From CAIKLP01 sp965279595 (GTDB lineage Bacteria; Bacteroidota; Bacteroidia; Sphingobacteriales; Sphingobacteriaceae), in NCBI GenBank assembly GCA_965279595.1, contig OZ257246.1:930001-994000 (forward strand): a stretch of 64,000 nt of DNA, given 5' to 3'. This document shows positions 35,017 to 43,691 of this stretch, piece after piece. The notes beneath the pieces were generated by a model. The model had not been told where the DNA came from and did not search any database. It saw only the letters and a list, made by a program, of their open reading frames with translations. How positions within the stretch are numbered: position 1 is the first letter of the stretch; the number at the start of each line of letters is the position of its first letter. The translations under genes were made by a program, and so were the position numbers.

Positions 35017-35062
35017 TTCGTATATATTTTAATTGAACAAAAAAATGTTCGATATTTTTAAT

Positions 35063-36691
35063 TTAAAAACTGCTGCTAATGGAAAGTGAAACGCCATATG
35101 ATGCTGGAATTAATCTACAAACTCCTCCTACACATAAATAGCCTTCTCTTTGTTTTCCGTAACCTAAAATTATTCTAGTTGAGTTTTGAGTGTATCCAAA
35201 ACTTCCACTGAAATAATGTACTTGTTTTTTAGAATCTTTGTTTCCGTAATTATATTGATCAATTGCAGCTAAGAACCAATGCGGAGATACAGTATATTCA
35301 GCAAGTGCTACAGCCCAACTTCCAAAATCTTGTTTTGTTTGCATTGTTTGTAATTCTGTTCTTATTGTTCTTTTTGTATTCAATTTGTATTGTAATTCAA
35401 ATACACCAATATGTGAATACACTGTTCCATAACCAGAAACATTTTGCACTTTATCTTTATTGAAAACTTGATACATATAGGTATAAGTTGTTTTCAATTT
35501 GCTATTTATTTTTTTAACAACTTCAATATTTAAATCTTCATATAATTTTATTTTTCCTTGAGATAAAAAAGAAGAAGAATAGCCTTGTTCATCATTTGTT
35601 TGTGTGGTATCAAGATTGGTAGCATGTGAATAGTTAACAGTCACTAATGTTCCGTAATGTCCACCAAGCACACTTCCTTTTTTAAAGTTGTATGAAACTT
35701 CTAATTGTTCACCAATTTCACCTGAAGGTTGAGTAGCGTATGGATAGAAGGCAGGTAATGCATAAGTGTGTTGCTTACTAATGGCTGGTAAGAAACTCAT
35801 TGTTAAGTTATTTACATCTGCATTTCTATCAGAACGTAAATCCATATTATCTACTCTTTTTGCAGAAGCAGTAATACTAAATCCTTTAATAGAATAATTA
35901 GCACTAACGAAGAGTGCTTGTCCACTTTTATAAATAAAGCCATTGGTTAAACTTGGATCGTTTACCTTGTAAGCATATTCTGAGTAAAAATTAAATTTGT
36001 TACTAATAAAATTAAATCTACCAGCAAATGCTGCAACATTTTCAGGTAATATTCTAATTGGATCATCATCGGATTGAAATTTACTCACCGCACTTCCACC
36101 AAGTATATAGGTGTATTTCGTACTTAGATTTGGAAGTATTTCATTCAAATTAGTTTCAATATCTGCTCCACGTACTGTTCCTTCTCCTTTAGCAAAAAAG
36201 AACCTTTGCTTGCCAACAATTCCTTTAATATAAACGCCTTTGGTAGGTTGATATTTAACTCTCACACCATCCATTGCATTGTCGATTCCTAATGCGCGTT
36301 CTTCATAGCTTCTAAAAATTAAACCAGATCCAAATTGCTCATAGAAATTACCTACTGTAAATTCTAATCTATCTTTTTCATAAGTTGCATAACGATAGGT
36401 TAAGCCACTCCCATTGTATCTGGGATCAAATCCAAGTAATGCTTTTTCATATGATTCATACCTTATTCCCGTTTTAAATGCACCTCTTGTATAATTAATA
36501 TTTGCAAAACTATTCATTCTGATTTTTTCAGCTACTTCATCAGCCCCAATAACAGTATCAACAAAATAATTCTGAGCCATCATTTGAAAGTTACCATGAA
36601 TTTCTCCAGTATTATATTTATTAGCTTCTTGCGCAGAAGTAATTTTAATTGTAAAAAGTAGTATTGAAAAATATAGTAAAAATTTCTTCAT
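35063..36691 (-). CDS. Outer-membrane beta-barrel protein, uncharacterised
   Basis: A 542-residue protein with a signal peptide (LLYFSILLFTIKITSAQ) followed by alternating aromatic strands throughout (FKTGIRYESYEKALLGF, LEFTVGNFYEQFGSGLIF) and a C-terminal strand ending SLSISSSF, as in porin-like proteins. It resembles the DUF6029-type Bacteroidota family that accompanies Omp28 genes, though I cannot confirm that name. It starts seven bases after TlpA and is followed by the Omp28 lipoprotein, so it may be that protein's membrane partner. Confidence 0.75.
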   Translation of the reverse strand: MKKFLLYFSILLFTIKITSAQEANKYNTGEIHGNFQMMAQNYFVDTVIGADEVAEKIRMNSFANINYTRGAFKTGIRYESYEKALLGFDPRYNGSGLTYRYATYEKDRLEFTVGNFYEQFGSGLIFRSYEERALGIDNAMDGVRVKYQPTKGVYIKGIVGKQRFFFAKGEGTVRGADIETNLNEILPNLSTKYTYILGGSAVSKFQSDDDPIRILPENVAAFAGRFNFISNKFNFYSEYAYKVNDPSLTNGFIYKSGQALFVSANYSIKGFSITASAKRVDNMDLRSDRNADVNNLTMSFLPAISKQHTYALPAFYPYATQPSGEIGEQLEVSYNFKKGSVLGGHYGTLVTVNYSHATNLDTTQTNDEQGYSSSFLSQGKIKLYEDLNIEVVKKINSKLKTTYTYMYQVFNKDKVQNVSGYGTVYSHIGVFELQYKLNTKRTIRTELQTMQTKQDFGSWAVALAEYTVSPHWFLAAIDQYNYGNKDSKKQVHYFSGSFGYTQNSTRIILGYGKQREGYLCVGGVCRLIPASYGVSLSISSSF

Positions 36692-36697
36692 GTAAAA

Positions 36698-37204
36698 TTA
36701 TTTTGAAATGGCTTCGCCTTTAGCTAATTGTTTGATTTTTTCATATAACTCATTTTCATCACCTGGAGCATAGGAAGCATGTTGCCAAACAATTTCTCCT
36801 TTTCCATTTATTAAAAACGTATGTGGAATATCGCCAACATTCATAGCCCTTTTTAAATCTGCGTTTGCATCAAGAAGAATGTCATAGTTCCAACCACGTG
36901 CATTAACAAAAGGTAATACTCTAGCTGAATTTCTAGCATCATCAATTGATACTGCAATTATTTTCACGCCTGTTTCTTTTTGCCATTCTTCGTAAACATC
37001 AGCAATTGCTGATAATTCTTGCACACAAGGTTTGCACCATGTAGCCCAAAAATCAATTACGATTGGTTTACCGTCATTGCTAATTTTGGAAGTATTGAAA
37101 GTTTCGCCACTCATTTTTTTTACGTCAACCGAAGGCAGTTTATCTTGAGCATACAAAGCGTTAACTCCAAGGATTAATAAAGCAATTAGGATATTTTTTT
37201 TCAT
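36698..37204 (-). CDS. TlpA/ResA-type periplasmic thioredoxin
   Basis: A 168-residue exported thiol-disulfide protein: signal peptide (ILIALLILGVNALYAQ), then thioredoxin active site VIDFWATWCKPCVQEL (Cys-Lys-Pro-Cys) and the cis-Pro loop VGDIPHTFLINGKGEIVW. Such proteins usually reduce cysteines in the periplasm. It leads the TlpA-barrel-Omp28 set with short spacers and is a natural electron source for the CxxC of its neighbours (inference). Confidence 0.9.
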   Translation of the reverse strand: MKKNILIALLILGVNALYAQDKLPSVDVKKMSGETFNTSKISNDGKPIVIDFWATWCKPCVQELSAIADVYEEWQKETGVKIIAVSIDDARNSARVLPFVNARGWNYDILLDANADLKRAMNVGDIPHTFLINGKGEIVWQHASYAPGDENELYEKIKQLAKGEAISK

Positions 37205-37268
37205 GTGAAAGGTTTATATAAGTAAACGGAAAAACAGGATTTTATTTCAATTGGGTAAATCTATAAAA

Positions 37269-37305
37269 TAAAAAAAACAGTCAGTAATTAAACTGACTGT
37301 TTTTT
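37269..37305. terminator. Terminator between T9SS cargo gene and tlpA
   Basis: ACAGTCAGT (37277-37285) pairs perfectly with ACTGACTGT (37292-37300), with an A-run on the left that becomes a T-run on the minus strand. It ends the transcript of the 37323-39389 gene, making the tlpA set separately transcribed. Confidence 0.9.
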
Positions 37306-37322
37306 CTGAATTTAAATAAATA

Positions 37323-39389
37323 TTATCTAGTTAAAACAATTTTTGAACTAACTGTTTCATTTCCAACTTTAATAACAGCTTGGTAAATACCGTTCGCTAT
37401 TGAAGCATCAGCATTCCAAGTTAAGAATTTAGATCCACCATTAACTGAACCAGCTTGAGTTGAATAAATAACACGACCCATTAAGTCAACAATTTCTAAT
37501 GAAATGTTTTCATTTAATACTGGCATTTTAACTTCAAAGTTTGTTGTTCCTTGAGAAGGATTAGGATAAGTATTAACTACAAAGCTAGCTGCTTTTTGAG
37601 TTGTAAAACCTAAAGAATTTAAGTTTTTCTCATTTGTATTTAAAACTTCACCTGTTAATGCATTAACAACATATGCAATAACATGCATTCTGTCTTTGTT
37701 TTCTCCTGGCTTAACTATGTAAGAAGTTGTAAAAGTATTGATTGAATTTACAGCTAATGTTTCAGGTAAACTTCCGAAAACACCTTCCCAACCACCTACA
37801 GTTTCACGAGCTACATGTTGATATACCATGTTAGCTGCAACAACTGGGTTTGGAAGACTTTCATATCCACCCATTGCACCGTTAGCACCACCTGAATAAG
37901 CATTTGCTTGATTGTAAGCAGAACCTGTTCCTCTAACTTCATCTTCAGTTACCACAACATTGAAACGATAGTCACCTGTTAAATCAGTTGCCATAGTAGC
38001 AGTTGCTGTAATGTCATATGAATTAGTTCCTGCATTCCATACTGCATCAACTGCAACATCACAAGGAGTAAATCCATTGATATATTGATCATAACGATCA
38101 AAGAATTCTGAAGGGTCAGCTTCACCACCTTTACGATCAACTAAACCACTTGGATAACCGCTGATAAATGAAGCAATACCTGCATCATATAAATCAACAA
38201 CCATTGGGTCATTGTTGTGAACAGCAACTAACATTGCTGTTGTTGGATACACATGGTGTAATGAGTCCATGAAAACAGCACCTCTTGGACACCATTGGCA
38301 CCAAGTTCCAGTTGCTTCTTCAAATAAAATTCTTTTTGTTGTTTGGAAAGCCAAAGCAGTAATTGAACCTGATAATGTATCATTGTTATGATTTGAATCA
38401 CCAGTGATATCAGCCCAAACTTTTACTGGAAATACACCAGCAGAAGGAATGGTAAACGGAGTAGCATGACTAAAGCTATATGAATCACCTGAAGCGATAT
38501 TTAAGCCTGTAATGTTATCAGTTTTTGTTTGTCCATTAGCTAAATATTTTAAGCTAATTGAAGTAATAGGAGCAGTACCAACATTTAATACATTTCCAGT
38601 AATGTTAACGTTTCCACCAGCACCACCAAATTGAGCGAAAGTTAATTTAGATACTTCAATATCATTTGCAGGTTGAACACCTTGAACAAATCTGTAGTAA
38701 ATATTATCTTCATATGTATCAGCATTACCACCATTAGTAACTAAAGATGGAGTAGTTGGTGCACCATTTACAGTATAAGCAGTAGAACCATTAATTTGGA
38801 TACCTAATGTTAATGAAAGTGGTGTTAAATAAGTTCTTTGGTCAACGATATAAATATCATTTGTTCCTTCCTCTAATACAATACCCCAATAAGTCCAGTT
38901 TGTTCCTGAAGAACCTGGAGCTGAATAAGAAGCAAAGTTAATCCAGAACTGACGGTTTGGAGCATTTCCAAAAATCTTAGTTCTTACTACGTCATTTGCT
39001 CCTAATGCAGCTAATCCCCAAATCATGATTGAATTGTTAGGAATACTAGCACTTGGTAAAGCAGCATTTGTTGCAGTTGGAGGTGTTACAGCTGATGTGG
39101 TAAAGGTTAATACTCCAGAAGTAGAAACTTTAAATTCAGTAACTGGGTTACCATTGAATAAAAAGTTAAAATCACCTGGGAAAAACACAGTAGTAGACCA
39201 AGCTGGTGTAGCACTCGTTGAAGCGATAGTAGTGTAACCATCAATACCTGCTGCTCCTGTAGGCTGCTCAATATCTTGATTTAAGCCTTTAGGGTTTTCA
39301 TTTGCAGATAAATTTGGTAAGTAGTAGTATTGTGCATTTGCAACCATTGCAAACAATACAAACAGTAGTAGAGTAGATAATTTTTTCAT
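37323..39389 (-). CDS. Secreted Omp28-domain protein with T9SS sorting domain
   Basis: A 688-residue secreted protein. Signal peptide at 1-20 (LLLFVLFAMVANAQ), an N-terminal beta-rich region, an immunoglobulin-like segment near 235-340, then an Omp28-like thioredoxin domain with EEATGTWCQWCPRGAVFM (C-x2-C, near 360). The C-terminal 80 residues are a type A T9SS sorting domain: NTYPNPSQGTTNFEV, LEIVDLMGRVIY and GIYQAVIKVGNETVSSKIVL. It is exported to the surface or medium. It has its own terminator and lies beside the TlpA set. Confidence 0.88.
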   Translation of the reverse strand: MKKLSTLLLFVLFAMVANAQYYYLPNLSANENPKGLNQDIEQPTGAAGIDGYTTIASTSATPAWSTTVFFPGDFNFLFNGNPVTEFKVSTSGVLTFTTSAVTPPTATNAALPSASIPNNSIMIWGLAALGANDVVRTKIFGNAPNRQFWINFASYSAPGSSGTNWTYWGIVLEEGTNDIYIVDQRTYLTPLSLTLGIQINGSTAYTVNGAPTTPSLVTNGGNADTYEDNIYYRFVQGVQPANDIEVSKLTFAQFGGAGGNVNITGNVLNVGTAPITSISLKYLANGQTKTDNITGLNIASGDSYSFSHATPFTIPSAGVFPVKVWADITGDSNHNNDTLSGSITALAFQTTKRILFEEATGTWCQWCPRGAVFMDSLHHVYPTTAMLVAVHNNDPMVVDLYDAGIASFISGYPSGLVDRKGGEADPSEFFDRYDQYINGFTPCDVAVDAVWNAGTNSYDITATATMATDLTGDYRFNVVVTEDEVRGTGSAYNQANAYSGGANGAMGGYESLPNPVVAANMVYQHVARETVGGWEGVFGSLPETLAVNSINTFTTSYIVKPGENKDRMHVIAYVVNALTGEVLNTNEKNLNSLGFTTQKAASFVVNTYPNPSQGTTNFEVKMPVLNENISLEIVDLMGRVIYSTQAGSVNGGSKFLTWNADASIANGIYQAVIKVGNETVSSKIVLTR

Positions 39390-39522
39390 TTATTGTTATT
39401 TAACGTTTTGTAATTTGCCCTCCATGAGCAATTAATGTACCATTTTAGAGAATATTTCTTAAACTAACAAATAAAATGGTATGATTTTCGCTGAGAGGCA
39501 GTAAATAAAACCATATTTTTTT

Positions 39523-40218
39523 ATGAAAAAATTAATTTACCTGTCGATTTTCTTGTTTTCTGCAACATTTTGTTTAGGACAATCATTTGAGATAGTACAC
39601 CCAGTGACCAGTATTGAAGGTAATGCTGAGGACGGTGTCTACATTAAAGTACATGTTAAGAATATTTCTAGTACAGTACAGAACATATATGCACGAAGAG
39701 AAATAGTTTCTTTGGCTTCGGGTCAACAGTCATATTTCTGTTTTGGAACAGGTTGTTATCCACCTAGTGTTAATTTATCACCTGAATTAGTTACTCTAGC
39801 GGTAGGGGCAGAAGATTCTTCATTAAAAACGTATATTAATGCTAAAGGATACTTAGGAACTAGTATTGTTAGTTATAAAATTTTCAATGAATTAGCTACA
39901 GATTCAATTGGTATAACACTTACATACAATATTAATAAAGCCACTTTGATTAATCATACTGAAAAACTTTTTGTAAATGCTTTCCCAAATCCAGCAACTG
40001 ATCAGTTAACATTATTATATAATGCAGAACAAACTTATCAATCACAAGAATTGGTTATTACAGATGTAATGGGTAAAGTTATTGATCGCTTACCGGTTAC
40101 TTCGAAAGAAGGAAACATAAGTGTATCAACAAATAATTATACCAATGGCATTTATTTTTGCCAATTAATTGCAGATGGAAATGCAATTGCTTTTGCTAAA
40201 GTATCAATACAACGATAA
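39523..40218 (+). CDS. Small secreted protein with T9SS sorting domain
   Basis: A 231-residue protein: signal peptide (LIYLSIFLFSATFCLGQ), a beta-sandwich-like middle region with two cysteines (YFCFGTGCYPPS) and a type A T9SS sorting domain in the last 80 residues (NAFPNPATDQLTLLY, LVITDVMGKVID, NGIYFCQLIADG). No catalytic motif was seen, and function is unknown. It is divergent from the Omp28/T9SS gene and ends at a strong terminator. Confidence 0.85.
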   Translation: MKKLIYLSIFLFSATFCLGQSFEIVHPVTSIEGNAEDGVYIKVHVKNISSTVQNIYARREIVSLASGQQSYFCFGTGCYPPSVNLSPELVTLAVGAEDSSLKTYINAKGYLGTSIVSYKIFNELATDSIGITLTYNINKATLINHTEKLFVNAFPNPATDQLTLLYNAEQTYQSQELVITDVMGKVIDRLPVTSKEGNISVSTNNYTNGIYFCQLIADGNAIAFAKVSIQR

Positions 40219-40240
40219 TAAGAATAAAATAAACATTTAA

Positions 40241-40268
40241 ATCCCGAATCAACATTCGGGATTTTTTT
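40241..40268 (+). terminator. Terminator after the small T9SS cargo gene
   Basis: ATCCCGAAT (40241-40249) pairs perfectly with ATTCGGGAT (40254-40262) across a four-base loop, followed by a T-run to 40268. It touches the stop of the converging tex gene. Confidence 0.92.
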
Positions 40269-42492
40269 ATGCCTTAAATTTTGATTTTAATTGTGCCAAT
40301 TTTGTAGCCATATCTTCTTTCTCTTCGGGCTTTTTAATTTCTTTTTTTTGTGGAACTGATTTGTTTTCAGATTTCATAGATAAGGAGATTCTTTTTCTAG
40401 AAATATCAACTTCCAAAACTATTACTTCAACTCGTTGAGAGACTTTTAATATTTTAGCTGGGTCATCAACAAATTGGTTTGAAATATGACTTATGTGAAT
40501 TAATCCATCTTGGTGAACACCAATATCAACGAAAGCTCCAAACTTTGTTAAGTTAGTTACTATGCCTGGTATTTTCATACCAGGTCTTAAGTCTTCCATG
40601 GTATGAATACCTGAAGCAAATTCAAAAGTTTCAAATTTTTCACGTGGATCTCTACCTGGTTTGGCCAATTCATCCATGATGTCTTTTAAGGTTGGCAAAC
40701 CAACTTCTTCACTCACATAATTTTTTAAATTAATTTGTTTTCGTAATTCTTGGTTACTTATTAAATCGTTAATAGTACATTTTAAATCTTTAGCAATGCA
40801 CTCAACCAATACATATCTTTCTGGGTGAACTGCTGAACTATCTAAAGGGTTTTTTGCATTTCTGATTCTTAAAAAACCTGCAGCTTGTTCAAAAGCTTTA
40901 TCACCTAAGCGAGCAACTTTTTTCAATTCTGATCTATTTTTAAATGCGCCATTTGCATTTCTATATTCAATTATATTTTGTGCTAGCTGTGGACCTAATC
41001 CAGAAACATAAGATAAAATTTCTTTGGATGATGTATTCAATTCTACACCAACGGCATTAACACTACTGATAACTACATCGTCTAACGACTTCTGTAATTT
41101 GGTTTGATCAACATCATGTTGGTATTGTCCAACTCCAATTGATTTAGGATCTATTTTTACTAATTCAGCTAATGGATCCATCAATCTTCTTCCAATTGAA
41201 ATGGCTCCCCTTACGGTTAAATCTAAATCGGGGAATTCATTTCGCGCAACTTCGGAAGCGGAGTAAATTGATGCACCACTTTCATTCACCATAACTACAA
41301 TTACATTTTCTAATTGCAAGCTTTTTATGAATTCCTCTGTTTCTCTACCAGCAGTTCCGTTACCAATAGCAATGGCTTCAATTTGATATTTGGCAACTAA
41401 TTTTTTAATTAAGTTACTTGATTCTTCTGTTTTCTTTTGTGGTTCATGAGGGTAAATATTTGTATTCTCTAATAATTTTCCTTGTTCATCTAAACACACT
41501 AATTTGCATCCTGATCTAAATCCAGGATCTAATGCCAATACTCTTTTCTGTCCCAGCGGTGCTGCTAATAAAAGTTGTCGTGCATTTTCTACAAAAACAT
41601 TAATAGCTTCTAAGTCTGCTTTGTTTTTTGTAAAAACTCTAGTTTCGGTTTCCATTGACGGACCAAGTAATCTTTTATAACTATCTCGAATAGCAATAGC
41701 TACTTGATCTGCACTTGTATTTTTTGCTTTGATGAATTGTTGATCTAGAATTGCAATTGCATCTTCTTCTTCAGGAGCAAGTTCAAGAGATACAAATAAT
41801 TCTTTTTCTGCTCTACGCATTGCAAGTATTCTATGTGAAGGAGCCTCCTTTATTGGTTCAGACCAATCATAATAATCTTTGTATTTAATTGCTTCTAACT
41901 CTTTCCCTTTAATTAATTTTGTTTTAAAATATCCTTTGCTCAAAAATAAATTCCGCATACGCTCTCTTGCTTCCAGATTTTCCGAAATAATTTCTGCAAC
42001 TATATCTCTTGCACCTTGAAATGCTTCTTCAATTGTAGTTACTTGTTTTTCTATGTTGATGAATTTTTCTGCACTTGATTTTAAATCAATATCATGTTGT
42101 TCAAATATTAAATTTGCTAAAGGCTCTAAACCTTTTTCTTTAGCAACACTTGCTTTTGTTTTTCTTTTTGGTTTGAAAGGTAAATAGATATCTTCTAATG
42201 CTGTCATAGATTCTGCAGCATTAATTTTTTCTTCTAATTCAGGGGTTAATTTTTCTAATTCTAATAAAGATTTTAAGATTGCCTCTCGACGTTTATCTAG
42301 ATCTCTTAATTGTATCACTCTATCTCTTATGGAAGCAACTTGTACTTCATCTAAAGTTCCGGTAATTTCTTTTCTATATCTTGAAATAAATGGAACAGTA
42401 GCACCTTCATCTAATAGCTCAATGGTTGATTCTACTTGCTTTTCAAGGATATTTAATTCCTTAGCTATTTTATTGAAATAATTATTTTTCAT
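40267..42492 (-). CDS. tex: Tex-family RNA-binding transcriptional accessory protein
   Basis: A 741-residue Tex protein: N-terminal helical region (VPFISRYRKEITGTLDEVQV), YqgF/RNase-H-like domain (RVLALDPGFRSGCKLVCLD), helix-hairpin-helix region (YVSGLGPQLAQNIIEYRNANG) and a C-terminal S1 domain (PGIVTNLTKFGAFVDIGVHQD, DGLIHISHIS). Tex binds nucleic acid and affects transcription. The start at 42492 is chosen because an upstream in-frame ATG (42552) adds 20 basic residues outside the family. It ends beside a shared terminator. Confidence 0.95.
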   Translation of the reverse strand: MKNNYFNKIAKELNILEKQVESTIELLDEGATVPFISRYRKEITGTLDEVQVASIRDRVIQLRDLDKRREAILKSLLELEKLTPELEEKINAAESMTALEDIYLPFKPKRKTKASVAKEKGLEPLANLIFEQHDIDLKSSAEKFINIEKQVTTIEEAFQGARDIVAEIISENLEARERMRNLFLSKGYFKTKLIKGKELEAIKYKDYYDWSEPIKEAPSHRILAMRRAEKELFVSLELAPEEEDAIAILDQQFIKAKNTSADQVAIAIRDSYKRLLGPSMETETRVFTKNKADLEAINVFVENARQLLLAAPLGQKRVLALDPGFRSGCKLVCLDEQGKLLENTNIYPHEPQKKTEESSNLIKKLVAKYQIEAIAIGNGTAGRETEEFIKSLQLENVIVVMVNESGASIYSASEVARNEFPDLDLTVRGAISIGRRLMDPLAELVKIDPKSIGVGQYQHDVDQTKLQKSLDDVVISSVNAVGVELNTSSKEILSYVSGLGPQLAQNIIEYRNANGAFKNRSELKKVARLGDKAFEQAAGFLRIRNAKNPLDSSAVHPERYVLVECIAKDLKCTINDLISNQELRKQINLKNYVSEEVGLPTLKDIMDELAKPGRDPREKFETFEFASGIHTMEDLRPGMKIPGIVTNLTKFGAFVDIGVHQDGLIHISHISNQFVDDPAKILKVSQRVEVIVLEVDISRKRISLSMKSENKSVPQKKEIKKPEEKEDMATKLAQLKSKFKA

Positions 42493-42560
42493 CTTCTTCT
42501 TGAATAGCCGAAGATGCACATTTTCGCACTTTTTTTTGAGATGAGTTTTCAACAGGGCAA

Positions 42561-42592
42561 AAAAAAAGAGTGACTAGGAGCCACTCTTTTTC
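42561..42592 (-). terminator. Terminator after pdhB
   Basis: Read on the minus strand, AGAGTG (42587-42582) pairs with CACTCT (42572-42567), followed by a run of Ts. It starts about 15 bases past the pdhB stop. Confidence 0.85.
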
Positions 42593-42607
42593 TAAATTTC
42601 AAATTAA

Positions 42608-43591
42608 TTATTTTCTTACATACATTACTTCTTTTACCGCACGAATTACTTTACTTGGGTTTGGTAAATATTCTTCAATTAATGTTGGTGCATAAGGTAA
42701 TGGAACATCACCACCCATTACTCTTAATATTGGTGCATCTAAGTAATCAAATGCATCTTTCTGAACTTTAAAAGTTACCTCAGTTGCAATTGAACCTAAT
42801 GGCCACGACTCTTCAATGAATACCATGCGATTTGTTTTCTTTACAGAATTAATAACCGTATCATAATCAATTGGACGAACACTTCTAAGGTCAATTACTT
42901 CAGCACTAATTCCTTCTTTTTCTAATTCAGCTGCTGCGTTCATTACAACTTTTAACATTTTACCAAAAGTTACTAAAGTAACATCGGTACCCGGTCTTTT
43001 AATATCAGCAACTCCGATTGGAATATAATATTCTTCTTCTGGAACGAATCCTTTATCACCATACATTTGCTCTGATTCCATAAATATAACTGGATCAGGA
43101 TCTAAGATGGCAGATTTTAATAAGCCTTTTGCATCATATGGATTTGAAGGTACAACTACTTTTAACCCTGGGCAGTTTGCATACCAATTTTCAAAACATT
43201 GTGAATGTTGTGAACTTAACATTCCGGCACTCCCTGTTGGTCCACGAAATACAATAGGTACTGGAAATTGACCACCACTCATTGACATCATTTTTGCAGC
43301 TGCATTAATAACTTGATCAATTGCAACCAATGAAAAGTTAAATGTCATAAATTCAATAATTGGAATTAATCCATTCATTGCAGCTCCAACACCAATACCT
43401 GCAAATCCTAATTCAGAAATTGGTGTATCAATTACTCGTTTTGCACCAAATTCATCAAGCATTCCTTGACTTACTTTATATGCACCATTGTATTCAGCCA
43501 CTTCTTCACCCATTAAAAAAATACGCGAATCCTTTCGCATTTCTTCATTCATTGCTTCTCTAAGGGCTTCTCTGAATTGTATTTCTCTCAT
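42608..43591 (-). CDS. pdhB: Pyruvate dehydrogenase E1 component, beta subunit
   Basis: Transketolase-like subunit of the E1 part of pyruvate dehydrogenase. 327 residues from ATG 43591, beginning REIQFREALREAMNEEM after the Met, with FLMGEEVAEYNGAYKVSQG, DTPISELGFAGIGVGAAMNG and RGPTGSAGMLSSQHSQ. It fits the beta subunit of the alpha2-beta2 type. The alpha subunit is not adjacent, which is common in Bacteroidota. A branched-chain 2-oxoacid E1 beta is the alternative. Single gene with its own terminator. Confidence 0.88.
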   Translation of the reverse strand: MREIQFREALREAMNEEMRKDSRIFLMGEEVAEYNGAYKVSQGMLDEFGAKRVIDTPISELGFAGIGVGAAMNGLIPIIEFMTFNFSLVAIDQVINAAAKMMSMSGGQFPVPIVFRGPTGSAGMLSSQHSQCFENWYANCPGLKVVVPSNPYDAKGLLKSAILDPDPVIFMESEQMYGDKGFVPEEEYYIPIGVADIKRPGTDVTLVTFGKMLKVVMNAAAELEKEGISAEVIDLRSVRPIDYDTVINSVKKTNRMVFIEESWPLGSIATEVTFKVQKDAFDYLDAPILRVMGGDVPLPYAPTLIEEYLPNPSKVIRAVKEVMYVRK

Positions 43592-43628
43592 AATCAATCG
43601 TTTAAATCTATTCTATAAAAGACTTCTG

Positions 43629-43636
43629 CAAATATA
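43629..43636 (-). promoter_or_regulatory. Putative pdhB promoter, -7 box TATATTTG
   Basis: The plus strand CAAATATA gives TATATTTG on the minus strand, 38 bases before the pdhB ATG. No TTTG at the ideal -33 spacing. Confidence 0.38.
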
Positions 43637-43691
43637 ATATTAATAGGAAATATAAAGAAATAAGCAATTTATAAGTGGTATTTATAAATTG

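Noticed and set aside
35030..35052. GAACA/TGTTC inverted repeat before the Omp28 gene
   Set aside because: Five-base arms around an A-run; expected by chance and not placed as a terminator for the barrel gene.
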